Below, piece after piece: positions 50,403 to 61,447 of a stretch of DNA of 64,000 bases (position 1 is the stretch's first letter; the number at the start of each line of letters is the position of its first letter). The translations under genes and the position numbers were made by a program. The DNA comes from Tessaracoccus coleopterorum. Its GTDB lineage: Bacteria; Actinomycetota; Actinomycetes; Propionibacteriales; Propionibacteriaceae. Below the pieces are notes generated by a model, which saw only the letters and a program-made list of their open reading frames with translations, was not told the DNA's origin and did no database searches. Location: NCBI RefSeq assembly GCF_011174705.1, contig NZ_JAANIJ010000001.1, positions 2,418,001 through 2,482,000 on the forward strand, in the 5' to 3' direction.

Positions 50403-51114
50403 CCGGGCCGCTCGTGGCCGCCCTTGCCGCCGCAATGGCGGTGCTGCTCCTCCTGCCGCATCCGGGCGCCCGGTCATCCGAATCCGGGCGGGGGACCGAC
50501 CCCGGCCGACCGCGTCGCGAAGCGGACCAACCTGGTGGAAACGCCTGGTGACGGCCGTGACCGCAGCCGCCCTCGCGTGGCTGCTCGTCCCTGGGACCCC
50601 GGCCTTGTCGCTGCTCCGCTGGCCGCGGGAGCTGCGGTCCTCGCGCTCCGGCTCCTCCGGGCAACGCCCGTGGACGGGGCCGAACTGCTCGCCCAGCTGC
50701 CGATGACTCTGGAGTTCCTGGCGGTGGCGCTGGACGCTGGGAGGCCCGTCGCGCACGCGGTCGATGCGGTGACAGCCGTCACACCCGAACCCACGCGGGG
50801 CTGCTGCGGAGGGTGTCGGGCCAGCTTGCGCTGGGAGGGCCGGCCCGAGGCCTGGCGCGAGCTGAGGACGACCCGGTGTGGGGCAGGTGGCACGCGACGT
50901 GGCGCGCGCCGAGCGGTCGGGCACCGCGCTCGCCGATGTGCTGCGCACCCACGCCGAGGATGCCCGCCGCGACTGCCACGACGAGGCGCAGAAGGCGGCC
51001 CGGCGGGTGGGTGTCAGGTCCGTCGTGCCGCTGATGGTGTGCTTCCTGCCCGCGTTCATCCTGGTGGGCGTGGTGCCGATCATCGCGGGCCTCCTGAGCG
51101 GGTTCTTCGGCTGA
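50399..51114 (+). CDS. tadC: TadC type II/IV secretion F-domain membrane protein (about four frame slips)
   Basis: Partner of TadB, about 239 residues. Starts MTGPLVAALAAAMAVLLLLP; the T2SF block FLAVALDAGRPVAHAVDAV, ARDVARAERSGTALADVL and the final helices VVPLMVCFLPAFILVGVVP are visible. Slips near 50480, 50605, 50795 and 50878. Ends 42 bases before the helicase. Confidence 0.82.
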
Positions 51115-51156
51115 TGCCTGCTCCGGTTTGTCGGCGGATCCTGGCACAGTGGGTGC

Positions 51157-53394
51157 GTGAGCTTTGAGTGGGTCCTCGACCGTGACGAGGTGACCGCCAC
51201 CTCCGCACGGGAGGCGCGCGAGGCCGTCGCGGTCGCCTGGCCCACGTGGTTGGCCCGTCCTCGGCAGCCCGGATCGTCGAGTCGGGAGTGCCTGCCCCTG
51301 GCCCCACCAGGTCGAGTTCGCCGATCAGCTTTTCCACGGCCGGCATGCGATCATCAGCACCCCGACAGGGTCGGGCAAGACGCTCGGCTATCTGATGCCC
51401 ATCGTTGCGGCCACCGTCGACGGCTCCGTCGGGTTCGCGGTCGACTCGGCACGCTCGCGGCTCACCGCGCCCAGGCACACGGCCCTCTACATCGCGCCGA
51501 CGAAGGCGCTTGCCCATGACCAGGCGAGGGCGGCCGGGCGGCTCGGCCCCGGTCCTGGCGGGTAGCGACGCTCGACGGCGACTCCGACGACGCGGAGCGC
51601 AGGTTCGCGCGCGAACACGCGTCCTTCATCCTGACCAACCCCGACATGCTGCACTACTCCGTGCTCCCCAACCATGAGCGGTGGGCGGCGTTTCTCGGCT
51701 CGCTGCGCTACATCGTCGTCGATGAGGCGCACCGATACCAGGGGCTCTTCGGGCACACGTCTCCCAGGTGATCAGGCGACTGCGCAGGCTGGCGTCGCTG
51801 CATGGCGCCGAGCCGGTGGTAGCCCTGTCATCGGCCACCGCCCCGAACGCCGGCGAGTTCGCGGGCACCCTGATCGGAGAGGCAGGGCGGTCGCCATCTC
51901 CGGTGACACCTCACCGGCCGGGCGCCGGACGGTGGCGCTGTGGCGTCCGTCAGGTTCGTTGCGTTCCGACACGGCGCGGCTGCTCGCGGGCCTGTCCGAC
52001 TCCGGTTCACAGACCATCGCCTTCGTGCCGTCGCGACAAGGCGCCGAGCTGGTGTCGATCGCGGCGCAGGAGCAGGCTGTGGAGCCGGGCCGGATCGCCT
52101 CCTACCGGGCGGCTACCTCTCCGTCGATCGCCGCGAACTGGAGTCGGCCCTCCACACCGGCGAGCTGCGCGGCCTCGCGAGCACGAACGCGCTGGAGTTG
52201 GGCGTCGACATCGCGGGCATGGACGCCGTGCTCGTGTCCGGCTATCCGGGCAAGCTCTCGTCCTTCTGGCAGCAGGCTGGGCGGGCCGGGCGCCGCGGGC
52301 AGGACGCGCTGGTCGTCCTGCTGGCAAGCGAGAATCCCCTCGACGCCTACCTGCTCGAGCATCCCGAGCTGATCTTCGAGGCCCCGGTGGAGCGCGCGGT
52401 GCTGCATCCCGACAATCCGAGGGTGCTCGGCCTGCACCTGGCGGCGGCCGCCCAGGAGTCACCCTCTGCGCGGCGGACGACCGCTGGTTCGGCCCGACCA
52501 CCGCGGCCACGGCGTCGGCGCTTGCCGCGCAGGGCGTCCTGCGCGACCGGGCGGGCCGGTACTTCTGGACCCGGCCCGACAGGGCGGTGGACTACATCTC
52601 GCTCCGGTCGATAGGGGAACGCCCACTCGACGTCATCGAGCGCGACACCGGCCGCGTGATCGGCATGGTCGACATGTCGGCGGTCGACCGCACGGTCCAC
52701 CCCGGCGCCGTCTACCTGCACCAGGGGAGCCGTACCTGGTCGAGGAACTCGACATCGACGAGCACCAGGCGCTCGTGGTGGCGGCCCGGCCCGCTACTAC
52801 ACGCAGCCGCAGTCGACCTTCGACATCCAGATCGTCGCGGAGGCGGAGCGCAGGCGGCTTGGGATCACGGATGTGTGCCGCGGCGACGTGCGACTCGACT
52901 CGCAGGTGCTCGGCTACCTCCGTCGTGACGAGGTGACCCACGAGGTGTGGGACTCCTCGGAGTTGGCGATGCCGCTGCGCCGGATGACCACCCAGGCGAT
53001 GTGGTGGACCGTGCCCCCGCACCTGACCCGACGCCTCGGCTGGCCCGAGCTGCGGATGGGGCGGCCGTGCACGCCATGGAGCACACGGCCATCGGCCTGC
53101 TCCCGGCTTTCGCGCCGTGCGACCGCTGGGACATCGGCGGTGTCTCCACCGCACTGCACCCGACACCGGCCTCCCGACGATCTTCGTCCATGACGGCCTG
53201 GAGGGTGGGTCCGGCTTCGCGTACCGGGGGTTCGACGTGGCGCAGGAGTGGCTCAGGGCGACGCTCGACCGGCTCACCCGCTGCGCCTGCCAGGACGGGT
53301 GCCCCGCCTGCATCGTCTCCCGAAGTGCGGCAATGCCAACCAGGTCCTCAACAAGCCTGACGCGGCGGAGTTGCTCGCGCTGCTCCTCGACTGA
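51157..53394 (+). CDS. MrfA-type DEAD/DEAH-box helicase with DUF1998/MZB zinc domain (many frame slips)
   Basis: SF2 helicase of about 750 residues, of the YprA/MrfA family; B. subtilis MrfA repairs mitomycin adducts. Walker [18 protein letters not shown] box [12 protein letters not shown], motif [14 protein letters not shown]. The C-terminus carries four cysteines ([13 protein letters not shown], then CGNANQ after the last repair), the MrfA zinc-binding (MZB) site. GTG 51157; [17 protein letters not shown] start. About nine single-base slips. Sits between tadC and the pilin genes as in many actinobacteria. Confidence 0.88.
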
Positions 53395-53398
53395 GCGC

Positions 53399-53407
53399 CT
53401 GTCCACA
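53399..53407 (+). promoter_or_regulatory. DnaA-box-like site CTGTCCACA
   Basis: One mismatch from TTGTCCACA, in the gap between the helicase and the pilin gene. With 47448-47456 the second such match near the Tad cluster; significance uncertain. Confidence 0.25.
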
Positions 53408-53531
53408 GGAGAAGGTGTTGTCCGTCGTGGATCTCCACAACCACCTACCACGGTGACGGATCCGGGCGTGGCCGCCGGATGAATGGTGGGTGACCGGCTG
53501 AACCGCAGCCGCTCACCGAAAGGAACCGGCC

Positions 53532-53726
53532 ATGTCCAACCTCATCCCCAGCGGGCGCCGTCGCCTCGCGGAGCGGGGCCTCACCACAGTCGAGTACGCG
53601 ATCGGCCTGCTGGCCGCCGCGGCCGTCGCGCTGGTGCTGCTGCGCATCTTCAACGACAACACCTTCTTCAAGACGATGTTCGACTGGGTCATCGACATCT
53701 TCGGCCAGGTCGCCGGAGGCCTCTGA
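53532..53726 (+). CDS. Flp/DUF4244 pilin-like protein
   Basis: Intact 64 residues, MSNLIPSGRRRLAERGLTTVE start. The prepilin-like site G|LTTVEYAIG is followed by a hydrophobic helix (LLAAAAVALVLLRIF), the layout of a Flp-type pilin (DUF4244). Ends just before the TadE gene (TGATG). Confidence 0.85.
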   Translation: MSNLIPSGRRRLAERGLTTVEYAIGLLAAAAVALVLLRIFNDNTFFKTMFDWVIDIFGQVAGGL

Positions 53727-54107
53727 TGCGTCACCGGGCCGGGCGGGCCGTCCCGCCTGCGGCCCCACCCCGGGGCCGCCAAAGCGGCATGGTCACCGTC
53801 GAGCTGGCGATCGGCACGATCACGGCCGTCACCGTGACCGCGTGCCTCGTGTCGCTGCTGATGCTCGGCGTGGCCCAGGCCGCCTGCGCCGAGTCCAGCG
53901 CCCAGCTGGCGAGGCAGAGTGCCCGCGGCGACGAGATCGCCGTGGCCGGTGCCCGGGAGCGGGCGCCGGACGGGGCCAGGATCCGGATCAGCAGACAGGC
54001 CGACGGAGTGCTCGCCGAGGTGGCGGTCGATGTCGGGGTCCTCGGCGTCGGCGATGTGGAGGTGCGCGCCGGGCATGGGCCGCCTACGAACCGGGCCAGG
54101 GCCGTGA
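53726..54107 (+). CDS. TadE-family pseudopilin (two frame slips)
   Basis: 127 residues after repair. The signature GMVTVELAIGTITAVTVTA is TadE; then one membrane helix. Slips at about 54073 and 54099: with both fixed the protein ends AYEPGQGP and its stop overlaps the next GTG by GTGA; the unrepaired frame would run on. Begins at ATG 53726 overlapping the pilin stop. Confidence 0.8.
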
Positions 54108-54471
54108 GACCGAGGGGTCGCTGCGAACGGGGGAGCGCCGGGGCGCTGCTTGCCGTCGGGATGGCGCTCGCGACTGCCTCGGTCGCCGTCGTCGCGGCGC
54201 TGCTCATCAACTGGTTCGCCGTGGCACGTCAGGCGGAACAGGTCGCCGAGCTTGCGGCGCTCGCCGCGGTGAGCGCCGCCGTCGCGGGCGGTGACCCGTG
54301 CGCGGCGGCGGATGCCGCGGCCGGGCACAACGGCGTCGCCGTGCTCGACTGCGAGGTACGCGGCTCCGGACGCGACGTGGTGGTGGAGGTCGCGGTGCGG
54401 GCCCGGCTCCCGGCCGCCGTCCCCGGCGCCCCGGTGCGGTGGTCCGCAGGGCGACGGCGGCCAGCTGGTGA
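54104..54471 (+). CDS. TadE-like protein of the helicase/secretion neighbourhood (one frame slip)
   Basis: 122 residues, a TadE-like protein in the helicase/secretion neighbourhood (TIGR03816-type). Starts VRPRGRCERGSAGALLAVGM at GTG 54104; membrane helix VAVVAALLINWFAVARQA and two Cys (GGDPCAA, AVLDCEVR). Slip near 54436; repaired C-terminus VVRRATAASW. Confidence 0.78.
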
Positions 54472-54510
54472 AGCCGGCCGCCGGTCGCCCCGCCGGCTTC
54501 ACCGGGCCAA

Positions 54511-54516
54511 TATGGT
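54511..54516 (+). promoter_or_regulatory. Leaderless -10 element for the aldo/keto reductase
   Basis: TATGGT six bases before the ATG at 54523. Confidence 0.5.
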
Positions 54517-54522
54517 GGGGCC

Positions 54523-55569
54523 ATGACCTACGTTGCAGCGGAAGACCGCTATGAATCCATGTCCTATCGGCGGCTGGGGCCTCGGGGCTGAAGCTCCCGC
54601 GATCTCGCTCGGGTTCTGGCACAACTTCGGAGACGACAAGCCGCTCCAGACCCAGCGCGACATCATGCGACGCGCCTTCGACCGGGGCGTCACCCACTTC
54701 GACCTTGCCAACAACTACGGCCCGCCCTACGGCGCTGCGGAGACCAACTTCGGTCGGATCATCGCCGAGGACTTCGCCGGCTACCGCAACGAACTGGTGA
54801 TCTCGAGCAAGGCAGGGTGGGACATGTGGCCCGGCCCGTACGGGTTCGGCGGCTCCCGCAAGTACCTGCTGGGTTCGCTGGACGAATCGCTACGGCGGAT
54901 GCGGCTCGACTACGTCGACATCTTCTACCACCACCGCCCGGACCCGGACACCCCCTCGAGGAGACCATGGCGGCCCTCGACCAGGCCGTCCGCTCCGGCA
55001 AGGCCCTCTACGCAGGCATCTCGTCCTACTCAGCGGGCCTCACGGCGCGCGCCCAGCAGATCGCCCGCTCCCTCGGCACCCCGCTCGTCATCCACCAGCC
55101 GTCGTACTCGATCCTGAACCGTTGGGTGGAGGACGGCGAGCCGTCGCTGCTGCAGAGCTGTGCCGACAACGGGATGGGCGTCATCGCCTTCTCGCCGCTT
55201 GCGCAGGGCATGCTGACCGGCCGGTACCTGAACGGCATCCCCGAGGGGTCGCGCGCGACCCAGGGTAAGTCGCTCGACTCCGATCTGCTCTCCGAGGAGA
55301 ACCTCACCCACCTGCGGGCACTCAACGACATCGCGTTGCGGCGCGGCCAGACGCTCGCCCAGATGGCGATCGCCTGGGCGCTCCGCGACCAGGGAGCGGC
55401 CTCGGTCACCTCCGTGGTGCTCGGTGCCTCGTCGGTCAGCCAGCTGGACGACAACCTCGGCGCCCTCGAGAACCAGGCCTTCACAGCCGATGAACTCGCC
55501 GCGATCGATGAGCACGGTGGGGTCGAGGGCGTGAACCTGTGGCAGGGGGCGATGGATTCGGTCAGGTAG
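54523..55569 (+). CDS. Aldo/keto reductase, YghZ/Kvbeta-like (three frame slips)
   Basis: NADPH-dependent carbonyl reductase of about 349 residues; members of the AKR14/YghZ group reduce L-glyceraldehyde-3-phosphate. Blocks: THFDLANNYGPPYGAAETNF (catalytic Asp and Tyr), LVISSKAGWDMWPGPYGFGG (catalytic Lys), YHHRPDPDTPLEE (His), and the GxxS cofactor site QPSYSILNRWVE. Starts MTYVAAEDRYESMSYRRLG. Slips at about 54575, 54597 and 54955. Confidence 0.9.
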
Positions 55570-55610
55570 GCGGAGACCGCCCGCCCGGCTCCGGGGCGGG
55601 CGCACGCCAC

Positions 55611-55616
55611 TACGAT
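55611..55616 (+). promoter_or_regulatory. Leaderless -10 element for the methyltransferase at 55623
   Basis: TACGAT six bases before the GTG at 55623. Confidence 0.5.
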
Positions 55617-55622
55617 GGCCGG

Positions 55623-57096
55623 GTGCCGAACCATGAACTTGATGCCGGGAAACTGCGCTCCGACCTGCTGACCGCCGGCTACACCGTCGACGATGTCCTC
55701 GACCGGATCGGCGGGCGGGTCAGGAGGGTCTCGGACGTAACATGACGGTGCCCGCCGACGTGGCCCTCGGCGACGCGACCGACCCTCTCGCCACCCTGAT
55801 CCGGCTGTTCGTGCTGCAACGGGCGGTGCCCGCAGCGCTGCTCGACGGCGTTCTGGACGCCGAAGAACTGGCGGCGGCGGGCATCCTGGAGGCGGTGGGC
55901 TCCCACGTCCGCGCGGTCGTCGACGTCCGACCGTACGGCTCGCCGGACGACGGCGCTTCCGGCCTCGTGGTCAGCGATCTCACACCCGGCCTCGATCAGA
56001 TGATGGCACCCACCCGGCCCGACTACGTGTTGGGCGTCTCGCCCGCCTCCACCACGCTGGCCCAGATCACCATGCGCACCCCCATCGGTAGCGCGCTCGA
56101 CCTCGGCACCGGCTGCGGGGTCCAGTCCCTGCATCTCAGCCACCACGTCGACCGCGTCGTCGGCACCGACGTCAACGGCCGCGCGCTCGAACTGGCGGCG
56201 CTCACCGCGGCCCTCAACCGTGCCGACATCGACCTGCGGGCGGGCTCCCTCTACGAGCCCGTCGCGGGGGAGCGGTTCGACCTGATCGTGTCCAACCCGC
56301 CGTTCGTGATGAGCCCGCCGACCTCCGAGGCCGCGACGCTCACCTACCGGGAGTCCAACCTCGAGGGTGACCGACTCGTCGAGACCCTCGTCCGCGGGGC
56401 CGCCGACCACCTGCTCCCGGGCGGCAGCCTGCAACTGCTCACCAACTGGGCCATCCTTGACGAGCCGTGGGAGGAGAGGCTCCGCGGCTGGGTGCCGGAG
56501 GGCTGTGATGCCTGGTTCATCGAGCGGGAGCGACTCGATGTGTTCGCCTACATCGAGATGTGGCTCGCCGACGCCGGCCTGGCGGGCACGGAGCGCTGGC
56601 GCCCCGCCTACGACGAGTGGCTCGCCTACTTCGACCGGCTCGGCATCCGGGCGGTCGGAATGGGATGGGTGCTGATCACCCGCGCCGGGCGCGACGTGCC
56701 GCAGGTGAGGTTCGAGAGTTGGCCGCATCAGGTGGCGCAGCCCGTCGGCGACGTCTTCGCCCGTAACCGGGCGGCCGTCGACGCGTCGCTGCTGCCCCTC
56801 CCGAGCTGCTTGCCTCCCGCCCCGCACTCGTCGCCGTCGAGCAGGAGACCATCGGCCGTCCGGGCGCGGAGGACCCCGAGCACGTCGTGTTCCGTCAGCG
56901 GGTGGGGCTGCTCCGGGCCATCAGGGCCGACACGGCGCTCGCCGCGGTCCTCGGCGCCCTCGACGGCGACCTGACGGTGGGCCAGGTGGTCGCGGCGGTC
57001 GCCCGTGTCCTCGACCTCGACGCGACGGAGCTGGCCGCCGCGGTGCTGCCCGAGATCAGGGATGCGCTGCGCGATCAACTGCTGCGTCTCGCCTGA
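55623..57096 (+). CDS. Class I SAM methyltransferase of PrmC/HemK type with extra domains (two frame slips)
   Basis: About 491 residues. An N-terminal ~125-residue part (VPNHELDAGKLRSDLLTAGY, then TVPADVALGDATDPLATLIR) of the DUF7059 type precedes the SAM domain: SALDLGTGCGVQSLHLSHHV and catalytic VSNPPFVMSPP (N-methylation of a side chain or base). About 150 residues of C-terminal helical part follow (VFRQRVGLLRAIRADTALAA). It resembles actinobacterial HemK-like fusions. Slips at about 55710 and 56807. Substrate unknown. Confidence 0.85.
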
Positions 57097-57400
57097 GCCG
57101 CGTCCGCGTGGTCTGCAGATAACGTCGTCCCCGCCCTGATCCGATGGCCACCGCGTGGCTCCGGCAGCCCCGGTGCGCGCCTTCCACCCGTCTGCGGAGA
57201 GCACTGCCGTCCGGAGTGGCGGGAGGCGGGGCCGAGGCTGAGTCGCGCCGCCTCCGGCCCTGAACGGGCGCTGGTTCGCCCGGGTTCGTGCGGTGTGACG
57301 CGCCGACGGGGCGGCACCGGCGCCGCGCCCCTTGGATGGGTCCTATTGCCAGGTGGGGCTATTGTTCGACAGAGTTCCCAACCTGCGGAGGGCAGAACCG
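57097..57400. other. Upstream region of topA: no gene or regulatory site recognised
   Basis: 304 bases with no open frame of coding character. topA needs a promoter here; a weak -10-like TATTGT lies at about 57360-57365, 36 bases before the ATG, without a convincing -35. Confidence 0.4.
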
Positions 57401-60048
57401 ATGGCTTCCAAGCGCCTCGTGATCGTCGAGTCGCCGACCAAGGCGACCAAGATCGCCGGATATCTCGGTCGCGACTACATCGTCGAGTCGAGCCGTGGGC
57501 ACGTCCGCGACCTGCCCACGTCGGCGTCAGAGGTGCCGGCGAAGTACAAGGGCGAGAAGTGGGCGCGCACCGGCGTCAACGTCGACGACGCCTTCCAGCC
57601 GATCTACGTGGTCTCACCTGAGAAGAAGGCGACCATCAAGGACCTCAAGTCCAAGCTCGCCGGGGTCGACGAACTCCTGCTCGCAACCGATGGTGACCGC
57701 GAGGGCGAGGCCATCGCGTGGCACCTGCTGCAGGAGCTGAAGCCGAAGGTGCCGGTCAAGCGCATGGTGTTCCACGAGATCACCAAGCCCGCGATCCTCG
57801 AGGCCGTGGAGAACCCGCGCGACCTTGACGTCGATCTGGTCGACGCGCAGGAGACCCGCCGCATCCTCGACCGGCTCTACGGCTACGAGGTCTCGCCGGT
57901 GCTCTGGAAGAAGGTCATGCCGAGGCTGTCGGCCGGCCGCGTCCAGTCCGTCGCGACCCGGCTCGTGGTCGACCGGGAACGGGAGCGCATCGCGTTCGTG
58001 CCCGCCTCCTACTGGGATCTCGACATCGTCCTCGACGCCGGGCCCGAGACCGACCCCCGCAACTTCCCAGCCCGCCTTGCGACGCTCGACGGCACCCGGA
58101 TCGCCCAGGGAGGGACTTCGACTCCGCGGGCCAGCTCGCCGGCGGTGACGTCCTGATCCTGGACGAGGAGCAGGCCGCCCGTCTCGCGGGCGTGCTGCCC
58201 GAGGCCCGCGTCTCGGTCACCTCCGTCGATTCGAAGCCCTACACCCGCCGCCCCTACGAGCCGTTCCGCACCACGACGATGCAGCAGGAAGCGGGCCGGA
58301 AGCTCGGTTTCTCCGCGCAGCGCGCGATGTCGGTGGCGCAGGAGCTCTACGAAAAGGGCTTCATCACCTACATGCGAACCGACTCGGTGTCGCTGTCAGG
58401 GCAGGCCATCACCGCCGCCCGCAACCAGGTGCGCGACCTGTTCGGTGAGCGGTTCCTGCCCGAGAAGCCCCGCGTCTACGCGTCGAAGGTGAAGAGCGCG
58501 CAGGAGGCCCACGAGGCCATCCGCCCGCAGGCGACTCGTTCCAGACCCCGACCAGACCGGGCTTGTCGGAGACGCCTACCGGCTCTACCAGCTGATCTGG
58601 CGCCGCACCCTGGCCTCGCAGATGGCGGACGCCCGCGGCGAGTCGGTCACGATCCGGATCGACGCGGCCCTACCCGGCGACGAGCCGTCCGTGGCAGGCC
58701 TGCTCGCCTCGGGCCGCACCATCACGTTCCCCGGCTTCCTGAAGGCCTACGTCCAGGGCACCGACGACGACTCGGCCACCGACGATGCGCAGTCGCGCCT
58801 CCCATTCTGGAGAAGGGCCAGCAGCTCGACGTCGCGAAGGCGGAGGCCGCCGGCCATGAGACCCGACCGCCGTCCCGCTACACGGAGCCGTCGCTGGTGG
58901 CAAAGCTGGAGGAGCTGGAGATCGGGCGGCCGTCCACCTACGCGTCGATCATCCGCACGATCACGGCCCGCGACTACGTGTTCAAGAAGGGCTCCGCCCT
59001 GGTGCCGACCTGGCTGGCGTTCGCCGTCACGCGGCTACTGGAGGAGCACTTCTCCGACCTGGTCGACTACGACTTCACCGCCCAGCTGGAGGACCAGCTC
59101 GACGAGATCGCGGCTGGGCGCAGCAAACGGCTCCAGGTGCTCTCCGACTTCTACCGCGGCGTCGAGGGCGACACCCATCGGGGCTCCAGGGCCTGGTCAC
59201 CGAGCTCGGGGAGATCGACGCCCGTGCGCTGTCGACGTTCCCGCTCGGTGCGACCGGCATCGACGTGCGCGTCGGTCGCTACGGCACCTACGTCGAGGAT
59301 GCGGACGGCCGCCGCGCCAACGTGCCCGAGGACACCGCGCCCGACGAGCTGACCCCTGCGCTTGCGGAGGAGCTGCTCAGCCAGCCCCTCGATGCGGAGC
59401 GTGAACTGGGGGTCGACGAGGTCTCCGGCAACATGATCGTCGCGAAGAACGGTCGGTTCGGCCCTACGTCACGGAGGTGCTCCCTGAGGATGCGCCGAAG
59501 TCGGCGAAGGCCCGCACCGGTTCGCTCTTTAAGTCGATGTCGTTGGAGAGCGTCGATCTCGAGACCGCGCTCAAGCTGATGTCCCTTCCGCGTGTCGTCG
59601 GTAAGGACGATGAGGGCGTCGAGATCACCGCCCAGAACGGGCGGTACGGGCCGTACCTCAAGCGCGGCACCGACTCCCGGTCTCTGACGGGGAGGACCAG
59701 ATCTTCGACGTCACCCTTGAGGAGGCGCTGGCCATCTACGCGCAGCCCAAGGTGCGGGGCCGGGCCGCCGCTGCGGCCCCGCTGAAGGAGTTCGGTGCAG
59801 ACCCGGTCTCGGCCAGGCCGGTGGTGCTGAAGTCGGGCAGGTTCGGTCCCTATGTCACCGACGGTGAGACGAACGCGACGCTGCGCCGTGACGACTCGCC
59901 CGAGGAGATCTCTCCGGAACGTGCCTTCGAGCTGCTCGCCGAGAAGCGCGCGAAGGGTCCCGCTCCCAAGCGGAAGCCCGCTGCGCGGAAGGCCCCGGCC
60001 AAGAAGGCGCCTGCACGCAAACCCGCGGCCAAGAAGGCCTCGGAGTAG
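57401..60048 (+). CDS. topA: DNA topoisomerase I, TopA (seven frame slips)
   Basis: Relaxes negative supercoils; essential. About 884 residues after repair. Toprim domain MASKRLVIVESPTKATKIAG and LLLATDGDREGEAIAWHL; catalytic tyrosine in EKGFITYMRTDSVSLSG; the C-terminal type IA core continues GRPSTYASIIRTI. The C-terminal end has two zinc-free repeats (GRYGTYVED, GRYGPYLKRG, GRFGPYVTDG) and a Lys/Ala/Pro tail ending KKASE. Starts ATG 57401 behind GGAGGGC. Slips at about 58110, 58534, 58551, 58806, 59186, 59461 and 59692. Confidence 0.95.
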
Positions 60049-60062
60049 GTCCGGGGGTCCGG

Positions 60063-61447
60063 ATGCCCAAGAAGCGCAGGCGCGGGGAGGTGCTCCGGCT
60101 CGACGTGCCGTTCAGTTCGCCCTCCCGCACCTCACATCGGCGGCGGTCGGGCTTCCGCGGGCCGTGCGGCGCGTGGCCGCCGCGACCAGCATCGACGCCA
60201 CGATCCTCGACGTCTCAGACGGCAGGCTCCTGCGTGACGGGGTCATCCTCGCCCACCGGATCACCGGTGGCGTGGGGGAGTGGTTCCTCGCCGCGCCCCG
60301 TTGGGCGCCGTCCCTGCCGGAGGAACGCGTCGAGCCTCTCGACGGGTCGGGTGACCTTCCGGAGGTGTTCTCCGTTCTGCTGCGCCCACTCCTGCGGCAT
60401 GGGGTGCTCGGCCCCATCGCCTCGATGAGCTCCGAGCGCGACGAATGGTCGCTGCGGGACGGGGCGGGTGAGGTGGCCGCGCACGTCGTCGACGAGAAGG
60501 TCACCATCCGGCGCAGCGGCATCGCGACGGCCCGGTACCGCGAGGTGGCGATCACCCCCACCCGCCTGCTGACCGGCCAGCAGCGCGATTTCCTGCTCGG
60601 CGCGGCGCGCGCCGTCAATGCCACCCTTGTCGACACCTTCCCGAGCCTGCAGCAGCGGTTGGGGGCCCCGCCACCGGCCTCACCAACTTTCCCGTTGCCG
60701 AACCCACGCGCCCGGACGCCACCCTGGAGGTGTTCACCACCGAGGTGTTCGCGCGTCACCTGCGAGCCATCGTGGTCGCCGATCTGCGCCGCAGGGCCGG
60801 CGACCTCGCCGATGTCGGTGGGGTGAACGCCGCGCTGTGGGCCTTCGGCCGCGACCTGCGGGGCCTCGCACCTGTCCTCGAGCCCGGCTGGCGCAGTTCC
60901 GTCGAGGAACTGCTGCGTGCCCTCCCTTCGAGGCACCTGGCGACCTGGAGGCCCGGTGCTCGACGTGCTCGACGCGCTCATCGGCACGGTGTCGGCCCCG
61001 CGACTGGGTGACCTGTCGCAACGACCCGCCGCCCAGGTTCTGTTCGAACGGGCCGAACAGGCGACGCTCATCCTCGCCGACCGTTGCAGGGCGCTCGAGG
61101 TGTCCTCTCCGGACGAGCGGTGGCAGGCCGCGCTCCGTGCGGCCGAGCAGCTCGACGTCGCGGTCGCCGTCGCCGGGCCGCTGTTTCCCGGCGTGCTCGG
61201 TAAGCTGACCGACCAGCTCGGTGACCTGATCTCGGACCTGAGGGCCGGCGCCTCCGCGGCGCCGGGTGCCGAGCCGGAGCTCGACGGGCTGTCCGCCGCC
61301 CAGGCATTCCAGCTCGGAGTCGAGACGGAGCGGCGCCGTTCCGGCGCGTACGAGCGGCGGAGCGCGTTCATCGACCGGTGGCCCGCCCGGGTCGTCGCGG
61401 CCCGGAAGGCGCTGGCGAAGGCGGAGAAGAAGTGGAAGGTGGCCTGA
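60063..61447 (+). CDS. Unknown conserved protein between topA and tmk, CYTH/CHAD-like shape (about four frame slips)
   Basis: About 462 residues. Starts MPKKRRRGEVLRLDVPF; blocks AHRITGGVGEWFLAAPRWAP, ATARYREVAITPTRLLTGQQ and a second half rich in long helices (RAIVVADLRRRAGDLADVGG, AKAEKKWKVA end). The first half looks like a CYTH-type barrel, the second like a CHAD-type helical bundle without its usual His; this is only a resemblance. Four slips, among them 60110, 60669 and 60930. Its TGA overlaps the tmk ATG. Confidence 0.65.
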
